64,000 nt of DNA. Origin: Peribacillus folii. Its GTDB lineage: Bacteria; Bacillota; Bacilli; Bacillales; DSM-1321. Each line of letters opens with the position of its first letter. Positions within the stretch are counted from its first letter, which is position 1. Below are positions 33,989 through 43,157 of the stretch, in pieces. The translations under genes and the position numbers were made by a program. Location of the stretch: positions 62,001 to 126,000 of the forward strand of contig NZ_JASJOM010000001.1 of NCBI RefSeq assembly GCF_030271255.1, in the 5' to 3' direction. The notes beneath the pieces are model-generated. The model worked only from the letters and a program-made list of their open reading frames with translations. It did not search any database and was not told the DNA's origin.

Positions 33989-34984
33989 CTAACCTCTTTC
34001 TAATAGTTGATTTTCCGTTATTATCTTCACTTCATTAAACTTCATCATATAAATACCTTCATCAAAATAACCAATTACCTCTTCATTCACAAGTCCATTA
34101 ATATTACTGATAATCATCTTCGTGACATTTACACCACTTTCATATGCATGTGGGTAACCTCCACCAAATCTAGGATTGACTTCAGATATGTAATATTCAC
34201 CATTGACTTTAAAAATATCAATATCGATTATGCCTTTAAATCCAGCTTTTTTTACGAATTCATGGATTATTTCAAAGAGTTTTTCATCCTTAATCGATAC
34301 TGACTTATCAGTTTCACCAGCACGCATCTTAATCTTTTCTTTTGTAAATATAGCAACCGGTTCACTAGAAATCATATCAATATAAACATCTGCACCAAAT
34401 TCAGTTCCATCCATAAACTCTTGAATTATTAAATTGTCAAAGCGACTAAATAACAACTCAATTTCTCCTTTTGATGTAACTTTATTTATATTGATACTAG
34501 CACTACCCTTGACTGGCTTTACAAACACTGGATAGTTTATTACTCCAGCTTCAACGTCGCAGTAAAACTTCTCTTTGTCTATATAACTTTTAACAGTTTG
34601 TAGTCCATTCTGCATCAAGAACTCAAACATCCTATATTTATCAAAACACAGCTCAACAACATCAAAATCTGAGACGATAGGTACCGTTCCAATATCCAGA
34701 AAAGCTTGTTTGTATTCTGCAAGAAGACTAAGCTCAGGATCAATCAATGATAAGACAGCTTTTATATTATTCTCTTTGCAAATAGAAAGAATGACATCTA
34801 AGTATTTTTCATCATTACTTCTAGGAACAATAAAATGTTTATCTGCCTCATAGAGTGCTGGTGCTAAATTGCTACAATCTGTAGCTATAACCAGGCCTTT
34901 ACCAGCTAACTCTTTTTTAAAATAATTCACAATTTTATTTCTTGTTCCACAACTTAATATTAGTATATTCAAATCGTCACTCAT
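33989..34984 (-). CDS. ATP-grasp ligase in the capsule cluster
   Basis: ATP-grasp enzyme (331 aa) of the carbamoyl-phosphate-synthase-like group, forming an amide or ester-type bond through an acyl phosphate. The N-terminal Rossmann-like domain (NILILSCGTRNKIVNYFKKE) precedes 'YPVFVKPVKGSASININK', 'IIQEFMDGTEFGADVYID' and the metal-binding 'GIIDIDIFKVNGEYYISEVN' (E and N) then PRFGGGYPHAYESG. It overlaps the PLP-enzyme gene by 8 bases. Proposed role: linking an amino acid to a sugar carboxylate such as GalA (inference from context). Confidence 0.78.
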   Translation of the reverse strand: MSDDLNILILSCGTRNKIVNYFKKELAGKGLVIATDCSNLAPALYEADKHFIVPRSNDEKYLDVILSICKENNIKAVLSLIDPELSLLAEYKQAFLDIGTVPIVSDFDVVELCFDKYRMFEFLMQNGLQTVKSYIDKEKFYCDVEAGVINYPVFVKPVKGSASININKVTSKGEIELLFSRFDNLIIQEFMDGTEFGADVYIDMISSEPVAIFTKEKIKMRAGETDKSVSIKDEKLFEIIHEFVKKAGFKGIIDIDIFKVNGEYYISEVNPRFGGGYPHAYESGVNVTKMIISNINGLVNEEVIGYFDEGIYMMKFNEVKIITENQLLERG

Positions 34985-35921
34985 TCATCAGTTCCTCCAA
35001 ATTATCAAAAAACAGTGGTGTTCCACCAGTATGGATAAATAAAACTTTATTCCCATTAATTTGATTATTCTTAATGTATTCTTTCATCCCCCAAAAAGCT
35101 TTTCCAGTATAGGTTGTATCCATTGGGATACCATCGTTAATTAGAACTTCTTTTATAGTTTTTAATATTTGTTGATTGTAAAAACCGTAACCGCTAAGTA
35201 CATAATCGTCTATGAAGATGATTTCTTCGGTAGTTATTGGTACCTTACCTATATTGATAAAATAACTATTAACGCTATCCAGTACAACTTGGCCGCCATA
35301 AGGATTTTTTCGAGCATTGCTTATTCCAACAATTTCTCTTTTATCACCATGCAATAGTTTTCCACATACAAGCCCAGCTTGCGTAGTTCCTGTACCAGTC
35401 GTATGAAAAATGTAATCAAACTTCATACCGGATACTCTTTCATATTCCAATATTTCTTCATATGCATTCACATAGGCCTGTGTACCGATATCACCATGAC
35501 CTCCACCTTGAATGAAGTAGGGTTTGTAACCTTGTTCTTTTAGCTCAACTAACTTTCGTTCAATCGTAATATTGACTTCGGCTAGAGGACACAGTGTAAC
35601 TAAAGCACCAAACAATTCAATCATTTTACTATTAGAAGTTGGATGACTGGATTCACTAGGTGAAATGATATGGCATGGAATATTCTTTACCGCCGCAATA
35701 TTGGCTATAATTCTGCAATGATTAGAACTGCTGCTACCATATGTCACTACACAATCAGATTCTTCCCTCATCAAATCTTCGAAAAAAAGAACTGCCTTCC
35801 TCGCCTTATTACCTCCAAATGATAAAGGTAGAAGATCATCACGTTTGATAAAGAAAGTGTTATTATTTAGGTTTTCGCTAATGCTTTGAATCGGCGTTGC
35901 TTGAAACATACCTATATTCAC
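34977..35921 (-). CDS. PLP-dependent enzyme, D-cysteine desulfhydrase/ACC deaminase-like
   Basis: Fold-type II pyridoxal-phosphate enzyme. KRDDLLPLSFGGNKARK carries the Schiff-base Lys39; YGSSSSNHCR binds the substrate carboxylate; GTGTTQAGLVCG binds the cofactor phosphate; the C-terminal FIHTGGTPLFF is typical of this family. Length (314 aa) is normal. Family members act on D-cysteine, ACC, or serine-type amino acids. In this cluster it probably produces or isomerises an amino acid used to decorate the polysaccharide; its exact reaction cannot be read from sequence. Confidence 0.82.
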   Translation of the reverse strand: MNIGMFQATPIQSISENLNNNTFFIKRDDLLPLSFGGNKARKAVLFFEDLMREESDCVVTYGSSSSNHCRIIANIAAVKNIPCHIISPSESSHPTSNSKMIELFGALVTLCPLAEVNITIERKLVELKEQGYKPYFIQGGGHGDIGTQAYVNAYEEILEYERVSGMKFDYIFHTTGTGTTQAGLVCGKLLHGDKREIVGISNARKNPYGGQVVLDSVNSYFINIGKVPITTEEIIFIDDYVLSGYGFYNQQILKTIKEVLINDGIPMDTTYTGKAFWGMKEYIKNNQINGNKVLFIHTGGTPLFFDNLEELMNE

Positions 35922-35940
35922 TTATATCCACCCTTAAATA

Positions 35941-36447
35941 TTAAAAAATATAACTTCCTACATTTAATCCATAAACATATCTATCTATCTTTTTAGCATT
36001 GTAAATTACATCATTTTTTAATAATCCTTCTTTTTCAAAACCAATCTTCTCAAAAAGTTTTTGAGCCAGAGTATTTTCTACTTCAGTGTATAAGTAAATC
36101 TTTTGTAAACCGAGCTCTTTATATCCTATTTTAATTAAAAGGTCTGTTGCTATACTTGCAATTCCTCTACCTTTGAATTCTTCTTGACCTAGGCAAATAT
36201 AGAATTCTGCTTTTTTATTTTTACTATCTATATTCAATAAGCCAATTAACCCCGCAGGTTCACCATCAAATGTGATAGTACAATCAACCCTATCATTTCT
36301 ACCTTCAAGCGTTTTAAACCACAACAAGGTCTTATCTTCCCTTAGAGGTAAATCATAATGAAGGTACTTATTATTATTTTCATCATTAATCCACTTGACC
36401 TTATAATGTATATCTTCTTCTTGAAATTTGCGAATAGCAATATTCAT
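35941..36447 (-). CDS. GNAT-family N-acetyltransferase
   Basis: Acetyl-CoA dependent acetyltransferase (168 aa), RimJ/RimL- or PseH-like. The acetyl-CoA loop is EFKGRGIAS near 90-100, preceded by the beta-strand pair AEFYICLG and followed by KIYLYTEVENTLAQKLFEKI, the typical C-terminal GNAT hairpin. It lies 19 bases before the PLP gene and 17 bases after the sugar-transferase gene. Substrate is probably an amino sugar (from the neighbouring aminotransferase) or an amino acid substituent. Confidence 0.82.
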   Translation of the reverse strand: MNIAIRKFQEEDIHYKVKWINDENNNKYLHYDLPLREDKTLLWFKTLEGRNDRVDCTITFDGEPAGLIGLLNIDSKNKKAEFYICLGQEEFKGRGIASIATDLLIKIGYKELGLQKIYLYTEVENTLAQKLFEKIGFEKEGLLKNDVIYNAKKIDRYVYGLNVGSYIF

Positions 36448-36464
36448 ACAATATCTCCTCGGAT

Positions 36465-37100
36465 TTAATTAAGATTCGAAGATTTCTCCGAATCCTTAAC
36501 ATTGGTATGAGTGTATATACTTTCTCGATTAAATATTTTAATTAGCGTCTTAAAGAGAATTTTAATATCTAGCCAAACAGTAAATTTCTGAACATACGCG
36601 ACATCAATTGGAATTCTTTCATCCCATGTAACAGAATTTCTAACGGTAACCTGGGTCAAACCAGTCATTCCGGGTTTCATTTCGAATCTTTTTCTTTGAA
36701 AATCACTATACTCTTCATATTTATATGGATGGTGTGGTACCGGTGGTCTTGGCCCTACTAAGCTCATCTCTCCAATTACAACATTCCAAAGTTGTGGAAG
36801 TTCATCTAAACTAGTACCACGTAGTAATTTCCCAATCTTTGTAATACGGTTATCATTCTCCGTTTTAACAAACAATCCTGATCCAATCTTTTCTGCATTT
36901 ACTACCATCGTTCTAAATTTCAAGATTTTAAAAACTCTACCCTTTTCCCCAAGTCTTTCTTGACTAAAAAAGACAGGACCTCTAGATGTTAATTTAATAC
37001 AAACTACTATAGTAAGTAAAATGGGTGAAATAATTATTAAACCTATTAAACTACCTAATAAATCAATTGATCTTTTTATATATAAGTTAAAAATTCTCAC
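36465..37100 (-). CDS. Undecaprenyl-phosphate phosphoglycosyl transferase (capsule cluster)
   Basis: Monotopic phosphoglycosyl transferase beginning repeat-unit assembly. After a re-entrant hydrophobic helix (about 10-33) come [40 protein letters not shown] (DE pair) and PGMTGLTQV. It is 211 aa, the small PglC/EpsL size. It is 3 bases from the aminotransferase gene, a pairing common for diamino-dideoxy sugars, so the first sugar may be UDP-diNAcBac or a related 4-amino sugar (inference). Confidence 0.9.
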   Translation of the reverse strand: MRIFNLYIKRSIDLLGSLIGLIIISPILLTIVVCIKLTSRGPVFFSQERLGEKGRVFKILKFRTMVVNAEKIGSGLFVKTENDNRITKIGKLLRGTSLDELPQLWNVVIGEMSLVGPRPPVPHHPYKYEEYSDFQRKRFEMKPGMTGLTQVTVRNSVTWDERIPIDVAYVQKFTVWLDIKILFKTLIKIFNRESIYTHTNVKDSEKSSNLN

Positions 37101-37103
37101 TGA

Positions 37104-38216
37104 TTATCTCCACAACCCTTTAATAATTTCAACAACTCTCTCCAAATCCTCATCCGTTATCTTCGTATCAGAAGGCAAACAAATGCCATTCTCAAACAAT
37201 TTTTCCGATACATTCGTCCCGACAAAGTCATACTTCTCAAAAAACGGCTGCAGATGCATTGGCTTCCACACTGGTCTTGATTCAATATTTTCTTTTTCAA
37301 GAGCTTCCATAATCTCAAATGGTCTAACCCTGCCATAAAGAATTAATGAACTTAACCAATAATTCGGTTTATCCCACTCATTGCTAGGCATAAATTCGAC
37401 ACCGTCAAGTTCACCAAGTTCTCTTTTATAAAATTCCAAGATATAGTTTTTCTTCTCAACTCTCTGATCTAATACCTTTAGCTGTCCTCTGCCAATCCCT
37501 GCAACTACGTTGCTCATCCGGTAATTAAATCCTAGTTCGCTATGCTGATAGTGCCTTGCTTGGTCCCTACTCTGAGTCGCCCAAAATCTGGTCTTTGCAA
37601 TACGCTCTTCATTATTGGAAACTAGCATCCCACCACCTGATGTAGTAATTATCTTATTGCCATTAAAGGAGAAAATCCCATAATCACCAAAGGTTCCAGT
37701 ATGCTTCCCCTTATAATATGTACCTAAGCTTTCAGCAGCATCTTCAATTACCGCTACCTTATGCTTATTACAAATCTCCATGATTTTATCCATATCGGCA
37801 GATAATCCGTAAAGATGCACGACAATTACGGCTTTCACTTCTGGATATTTTACAAAGGCTTCTTCCAACGCTTTAGGACACATATTCCAAGTCTCGTAAT
37901 CACTATCTATAAAAACAGGAATGGCTTTTTGATAAATGACCGGATTGACCGTTGCTGAAAATGTTAGGGTAGGGCAAAATACAATATCGTCTTCTTCAAC
38001 TCCGGCTGCTTTAAGTGCTAAATGAATTGCGGCTGTCCCTGAAGATAGTGCTGCAGCAGCTTTACTTCCTACCTTATCTGCCAATTCTATTTCAAATTGA
38101 TTCACGTTTTCTCCAAGAGGAGCAATCCAGTTCGTATCAAAAGCTTCCTTTACATATTCCATTTCATACCCTTCATCACTCATATGTGGTGATGATAGGA
38201 ATAATCGATCCTTCAT
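37104..38216 (-). CDS. DegT/DnrJ/EryC1 sugar aminotransferase
   Basis: PLP-dependent aminotransferase (370 aa) of the PglE/EpsN type that aminates a 4-keto-6-deoxy nucleotide sugar. FLSSPHMSDEGYE starts the protein, SSGTAAIHLAL and 'VIEDAAESLGTYYKGKHTG' follow, and the cofactor Lys is in FSFNGNKIITTSGGG. The ATG at 38216 fits homologous starts; an in-frame ATG at 38285 would add 23 unlike residues. It would use the product of the dehydratase encoded directly upstream (38449). Confidence 0.9.
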   Translation of the reverse strand: MKDRLFLSSPHMSDEGYEMEYVKEAFDTNWIAPLGENVNQFEIELADKVGSKAAAALSSGTAAIHLALKAAGVEEDDIVFCPTLTFSATVNPVIYQKAIPVFIDSDYETWNMCPKALEEAFVKYPEVKAVIVVHLYGLSADMDKIMEICNKHKVAVIEDAAESLGTYYKGKHTGTFGDYGIFSFNGNKIITTSGGGMLVSNNEERIAKTRFWATQSRDQARHYQHSELGFNYRMSNVVAGIGRGQLKVLDQRVEKKNYILEFYKRELGELDGVEFMPSNEWDKPNYWLSSLILYGRVRPFEIMEALEKENIESRPVWKPMHLQPFFEKYDFVGTNVSEKLFENGICLPSDTKITDEDLERVVEIIKGLWR

Positions 38217-38448
38217 TCTCCAATACTTCCTTCCTACAATAAGTCTCTTTATATGAAGATATTTTTCAACAAGTTCTTTCTCCATTTAGCCACTATATAA
38301 ATAGTGGGAAAGTGAGGAAGTCTATCCAAGGAAGATAAGTGTTTAAATCTTCTTGATGTTCACCTGTGAATTATCCTTGAATATAGATTAAACTCCAAGT
38401 TTACTCAACTGATTAACAATTTTACTCACATATAATTTCTTAACATTG

Positions 38449-40269
38449 CTATTTCACGGCTGAGTACGTTTTATTTCTTATTCGATTCGCTAAATTTATC
38501 ACGAATTGTTTAAGTTCTATCATGGAAAAATCATCATAAGAGTTCAATAGATATTGTATTTCCTCTTCCTGTTCCAATACCGCTTTTCCGATAAAGATCT
38601 TCGGGAACACCGCTTCACTATGAACCTCTTTTTCCCCTAATAGTTCTTCATACATTTTCTCGCCAGGTCGAATCCCCGAGAATTCGATTCCTATTTCCTC
38701 AATGGAATAGCCAGATAATTGGATTAGATTTGTTGCTAATTCAACAATCTTCACAGGTTCACCCATATCAAGAACGAAGATTTCCCCGCCTCGAGCCAAA
38801 GAGCTTGCCTGGATGACTAATCTCGATGCTTCGGGTATGGTCATGAAATACCTGGTCATGTCTGGATGGGTGACCGTTACTGGTCCGCCTGCTTGGATTT
38901 GTTTTTTGAATAACGGGATGACGCTTCCTCTGCTGCCCAAAACATTTCCGAAGCGGACGGCAACGAATTTGGTTGCGCTATTTTTAGCCAGCTGCTGGAT
39001 GATCATTTCTGCAATCCGTTTGGTCGAGCCCATGACATTGGTTGGGTTGACGGCCTTGTCGGATGAAATCATCACAAACGCCCCTACACCAAACGTATCT
39101 GCCGCTTCTGCGACGTTCTTCGTTCCAAAAACATTATTTTTCACAGCTTCACGTGGGTTGTATTCCATAAGCGGAACATGCTTATGCGCAGCCGCATGGT
39201 ACACGACATCAGGACGATGTGTCTCCATCACCTCAAAAATTCTCTCCCGATCCTGAATATCCGCGATGACCGGGATGATTTCCATTTGATTCGCATATAG
39301 TTTTTTCAATTCCATATCAATTTGATAGATGCTATTCTCGCCGTGTCCTAGGAGGATCAGTCGGCCGGGTGAGAAGCGGCAGATTTGGCGGCAGATTTCC
39401 GAACCAATCGAGCCTCCAGCCCCTGTAACCAAAATCGTCTTGCCTGTTACATATTGGGATATGCTCGTTATGTCCAGTTCAACCGGTTCCCTGCCCAATA
39501 AATCTTCCACTTCGACTTCTTTAAATTGGTTCACGGCTACTTTCCCTAGCATAATATCTTCAATCATCGGAATAATTTGAGTTTTCGCACTTGTTTTTAC
39601 ACACTCATCAAATATGACCTTCAGCTCTTTCTTGCTTAAGGAAGGAATCGCAATGACGATATTATCGATATGATATTTCTCTACCATTTCAGGAATGTGC
39701 TTAGAGTTGCCGACAACGGGTATTCCCAGGATATCCAATTTTTCTTTTTTCGGATCATCATCGATGAAGGCGACTGGCTTCAGTTCGATATCATGATTAG
39801 TAAGCAGCTGCCGTACAGCCATCGTCCCTGCCGATCCAGCACCGATAATCAGCGTATTCTTGGTTTCCTTTTGATTATGGATCAGACGGTTCCGCAGCAT
39901 TCTCCACGAAAAACGCGAACCGCCGATGAAGATGATATGCAGCATCCATGTCAGCGCCATGGCTCGTACATATACATCTTGAAAAACGATGATCTGGATG
40001 GCGATTACCGTGATAATCGATAAGCTCACGGCTTTTACAATCGACACTAACTCGCGGATGCTCGCATATTCCCAGGCATTCTTATACAGTTTATAAATGG
40101 AAGCAAAAAAATGATGGCTGATTAATAGAGAGACTGAAGTGACCAAAAGCGTTGGTAATTTAAATATTTGCAAATAAGGATACAAGAACAAATAACTTAC
40201 ATAAATGGCCGATAATACGATTAATGAATCCAAGAGCGCCAATAATGTCAGTCGTTTCCGGTAGGCCAA
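38449..40269 (-). CDS. epsC: Membrane UDP-GlcNAc 4,6-dehydratase, EpsC/CapD-like
   Basis: Makes a 4-keto-6-deoxy nucleotide sugar from UDP-GlcNAc. Four N-terminal membrane helices (to about 110) lead to a CoA-binding-like domain (LIIGAGSAGTMAVRQLL) and then the SDR domain with TGAGGSIGSEICRQI, HAAAHKHVPLME, SSDKAVNPTNVMGSTKR (catalytic region with Lys) and RFGNVLGSRGSVIPLF. Length (606 aa) is standard. The TTG start at 40269 follows AAGGGGG by 8 bases. The product feeds the adjacent aminotransferase. Confidence 0.93.
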   Translation of the reverse strand: MAYRKRLTLLALLDSLIVLSAIYVSYLFLYPYLQIFKLPTLLVTSVSLLISHHFFASIYKLYKNAWEYASIRELVSIVKAVSLSIITVIAIQIIVFQDVYVRAMALTWMLHIIFIGGSRFSWRMLRNRLIHNQKETKNTLIIGAGSAGTMAVRQLLTNHDIELKPVAFIDDDPKKEKLDILGIPVVGNSKHIPEMVEKYHIDNIVIAIPSLSKKELKVIFDECVKTSAKTQIIPMIEDIMLGKVAVNQFKEVEVEDLLGREPVELDITSISQYVTGKTILVTGAGGSIGSEICRQICRFSPGRLILLGHGENSIYQIDMELKKLYANQMEIIPVIADIQDRERIFEVMETHRPDVVYHAAAHKHVPLMEYNPREAVKNNVFGTKNVAEAADTFGVGAFVMISSDKAVNPTNVMGSTKRIAEMIIQQLAKNSATKFVAVRFGNVLGSRGSVIPLFKKQIQAGGPVTVTHPDMTRYFMTIPEASRLVIQASSLARGGEIFVLDMGEPVKIVELATNLIQLSGYSIEEIGIEFSGIRPGEKMYEELLGEKEVHSEAVFPKIFIGKAVLEQEEEIQYLLNSYDDFSMIELKQFVINLANRIRNKTYSAVK

Positions 40270-40418
40270 CTACATTTCCCCCTTTATTGAATGTTGATAT
40301 CCGCCTTTAATACAGCAATGAAATATTGTGTTCTTTTTCACAAGTTAGCACTATAAAAAAATTTGCATGGCAGAATGTGTTGCTATTGTCGCTAGCATGT
40401 TCCAGCACACTATACCTA

Positions 40419-41183
40419 TTAAAAAATACCTAATATTTTCTTTTTGAAGGGCGCTGGCTTTTCAATAGCTGGACTTTGTCCCTTCATGAGCAGCTCCGCA
40501 TTTTCTTTAAAATAAAAGGTCCGTTCGATCCCGTACATCTTCGTAATTGTATCGTAGGCCTCGTGCAGCGTGAAGCCTCTCGAGCCTATATTATGGGCGT
40601 CCGTTGCCAGAAAATGCGCCAGATTATGGTCGATGATTTTTTTGGAAAACGATTGAATCCTTTTCCCGAAATTCCCGATCATGCTTCCAGAGGTAATTTG
40701 CGTTAAGGCACCCTCTTGAACCAGCTCGAATAGTCTTTTAGGATTTTCAAGCAATTCCTTATTTCGTTCCGGATGCACGATGATCGGTGTTATTCCTTGA
40801 AGCAGCAGTTCGTAAATCATGTCTTGTGTGTATGTAGGAACACGGCCCGACGGAAGCTCCAGCAGCATATGTCTGCCCTTGTCGTCCAATGTCAGGATTT
40901 CTTCCTTTTCAAGTGAAGTGAGCAGATCTCGGTGTATCCGTACTTCCTGTCCGAGATGAATCGTAAGGGGAATATCAGCCTGTTGAAAACTCTCGCTTAA
41001 TTTCACAACCCTGGCAATGATGTCACGCTTCACATTGACATATTTCTCATTTAAGTGATGCGGCGTCGCATACACATGCGTGATGCCTGATTCCACCGCT
41101 TTCTTTGCCATGCTTATGCTTGCATCCACTTCTGTGGAGCCATCATCCACCCCGGGAAGAATGTGGCAATGTATATCAATCAA
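40419..41183 (-). CDS. ywqE: PHP-type tyrosine-protein phosphatase, CpsB/YwqE
   Basis: Metal-dependent phosphatase that reverses BY-kinase autophosphorylation and thereby tunes polymer length. The PHP motifs are visible: IDIHCHILPGVDDG at the N-terminus (His5, His7), YATPHH, HLGQEVRI, 'IIVHPERN' and FLATDAHN. Length (254 aa) is usual. It is third in the wzz-kinase-phosphatase order seen in B. subtilis ywqCDE. Confidence 0.92.
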   Translation of the reverse strand: MIDIHCHILPGVDDGSTEVDASISMAKKAVESGITHVYATPHHLNEKYVNVKRDIIARVVKLSESFQQADIPLTIHLGQEVRIHRDLLTSLEKEEILTLDDKGRHMLLELPSGRVPTYTQDMIYELLLQGITPIIVHPERNKELLENPKRLFELVQEGALTQITSGSMIGNFGKRIQSFSKKIIDHNLAHFLATDAHNIGSRGFTLHEAYDTITKMYGIERTFYFKENAELLMKGQSPAIEKPAPFKKKILGIF

Positions 41184-41318
41184 TCTCTAACACTTCCTTT
41201 ATAACGAACAGGTCTAAATACCCACTCTATAAAAATAGTAATGATTACCCTGCTTAATAGTAGCATATAAACCTTCCATTAAACAGGGTGTTAATTTGTC
41301 GAACTTTGTCTTATTCGA

Positions 41319-41996
41319 TCAAGATTGATAGTAATAATAATTGCTGTTATCCGTTTCCACGCCATTCAAAACGACACCAAGCAGGGAGGTATTCGTTTTC
41401 GCTAAAAGCTCCTTCGCCTTCACGGCACTTTGTTTGTTCGTCTTGCCGCTGGAGACGACCATGATCACGCCATCACATTTATTGGCAACAATTTGCGAAT
41501 CAGGAACGACGAGAACCGGCGGTGTATCAAAAATGATATAATCATATATTTCTTTCAGTTCACGAATGGTTGTTTTGATCGCTCTGGAATTCAATAATTC
41601 CGAAGGGTTCGGGGGAATCGGTCCGCTCGTCAAAATGTCCAAATGAGGAACATCTGTCTTCAAGACTGCTTCTCCAATGCTCATTTTCTTCGTCAATACA
41701 CTTGTAAGTCCCTGGATGTTACTAAGACCAAACGCGTAATGGACGGACGGTTTTCTTAAGTCGGCATCCACAAGCAGCACTTTTTTCTCCTCCTGTGCCA
41801 ATACGATGGCCAGGTTGGCAGATGTCGTCGATTTCCCATCATTAGGCTCGGCCGAGGTTACAACGATGGTTTGGATATCTTCATCCACGGAGGAAAATTG
41901 TATATTCGTTCTAATTAATCGATATTGCTCAGTGATCGGTGATTTAGGACTATGCTGGGCAATCAAATTCACCTGTTTTTTGGTTTTACTTCTCAA
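41319..41996 (-). CDS. ywqD: CpsD/CapB-family tyrosine kinase
   Basis: Cytoplasmic BY-kinase that phosphorylates its own C-terminal Tyr cluster and works with the Wzz protein. It has an intact Walker A (EPNDGKSTTSANLA, Lys55), Walker A' (VLLVDADLRKPS, Asp77), Walker B (IIFDTPP) and a terminal tyrosine run (NYYYYQS). The TTG start at 41996 has AAAGGAAG 8 bases before it. It differs sharply from the degenerate relative at 17054-17677. It lies between the wzz and phosphatase genes. Confidence 0.93.
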   Translation of the reverse strand: MRSKTKKQVNLIAQHSPKSPITEQYRLIRTNIQFSSVDEDIQTIVVTSAEPNDGKSTTSANLAIVLAQEEKKVLLVDADLRKPSVHYAFGLSNIQGLTSVLTKKMSIGEAVLKTDVPHLDILTSGPIPPNPSELLNSRAIKTTIRELKEIYDYIIFDTPPVLVVPDSQIVANKCDGVIMVVSSGKTNKQSAVKAKELLAKTNTSLLGVVLNGVETDNSNYYYYQS

Positions 41997-42020
41997 AAAT
42001 CCCGCTTCCTTTCATTCAGC

Positions 42021-42710
42021 TTAGCCTTTATTATGTACGTTCGAAATTTTCTGGATCGAGCCAAGTAGAGGCAATTCTAAAAGTGTTTCAATATCCTTCT
42101 CATCCTTGATCGTATTGTCCATGAATTCAAGCAAAAATGCCAGGCCGACGCCAGCCATCAAGCCGACCACGATCGCTATCGCGATGTTCAATGCAGGATT
42201 AGGCTTCACAGGAGTAGGATTTTCCTTGACTTCCGCTTTGGCAAGCACGCTCACATTGTCGACGTTCATGATATTCTTGATTTCCTTTTGGAACGTTTCC
42301 GAAATCGTATTGGCAATTTGTACTGCCTCTGAGGGCTTACTATCCTGAACCGTCAACGAAAACACCTGTGAATTTTCTTGGCTGTTAATCGTGATTATTT
42401 CACTAAGCTGCTCTACGCTTTGATCCAGCGCAAGCTTATCGATGACCTTCTCCAAAATGGCCGGGCTTTTAATGATCACACTGTATGTATTGATCATGTC
42501 AATATTGGATCGTATTTGAGTCGAGTCCAATGGATTCTCGGATTGCTTCTGATTCACGAGAATCTGTGTCGAAGATTGATAGACGGGTGTTAATACGAAG
42601 AAAGAAATTGTTCCGCTAATTAACGCGGCAACTAATGTCAGCAGCATGATGAGCTTCCAACGCTTCTTTAATGTTTTAAAAATATCTGCAATACTAATCG
42701 TTTCTTCCAT
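42021..42710 (-). CDS. ywqC: Wzz-type co-polymerase and kinase activator
   Basis: Two-helix membrane protein (229 aa) of the YwqC/EpsA group. Helices lie near 20-41 and 170-192, with 'LTPVYQSSTQILVNQKQSE' after the first and PVKPNPALNIAIA before the second. The C-terminal tail carries the kinase-activating segment. An AGGAGGATGAA site precedes the ATG. It is the first gene of the long minus-strand capsule cluster and is divergent from sinR. Confidence 0.92.
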   Translation of the reverse strand: MEETISIADIFKTLKKRWKLIMLLTLVAALISGTISFFVLTPVYQSSTQILVNQKQSENPLDSTQIRSNIDMINTYSVIIKSPAILEKVIDKLALDQSVEQLSEIITINSQENSQVFSLTVQDSKPSEAVQIANTISETFQKEIKNIMNVDNVSVLAKAEVKENPTPVKPNPALNIAIAIVVGLMAGVGLAFLLEFMDNTIKDEKDIETLLELPLLGSIQKISNVHNKG

Positions 42711-43157
42711 TTCATCCTCCTAATATGTTAAAAATGACCTATTGCATTATAACACATAATATTACCTATTTTTATGTATTATCAAGGAATTTTTCATGAA
42801 TCTTACAATCAATGAATACTTTTCTAGCGCTTAGATGATAATATACTAAAAATATCCTCAATTCAAAGGAATTTTTTTCTAATTAATCCTCATTAGAGCC
42901 ATTTTAGCTAAAAAATCCCCGCTATAAAAGGGTTTGTCGTTATCTAAATTAAACCTATTTACCCAATACTTGCAGTGCTTCTTCCTGCCATTGGATGAAT
43001 CCACCTAAAACTAATTGCCCATGAAATGAAGAAAAAGCATTTATCGACTAAATTGTGTCAAGTTTTTAGGGCCTAGTTATCATTATAAATCGAGGAAAAC
43101 TGTGTAAACTGAAGGTAATAGTTTATATATTCATAGAAATGGTTAGGTGTGATCAAT
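42711..43157. other. Divergent control region between the capsule cluster and sinR
   Basis: About 450 bp of AT-rich DNA. A TATAAT on the minus strand at about 42735-42740 could serve the capsule cluster. No GTTCTTT/AAAGAAC SinR box was found here, unlike the plus-strand operon. No further gene is visible. Confidence 0.4.

Noticed and set aside
38217..38285. N-terminal extension of the aminotransferase
   Set aside because: The extra 23 residues are unlike the family start, and the ATG at 38216 has acceptable ribosome-site spacing.
42711..43157. SinR boxes before the capsule cluster
   Set aside because: No GTTCTTT, GTTCTCT or complement was found in this interval.
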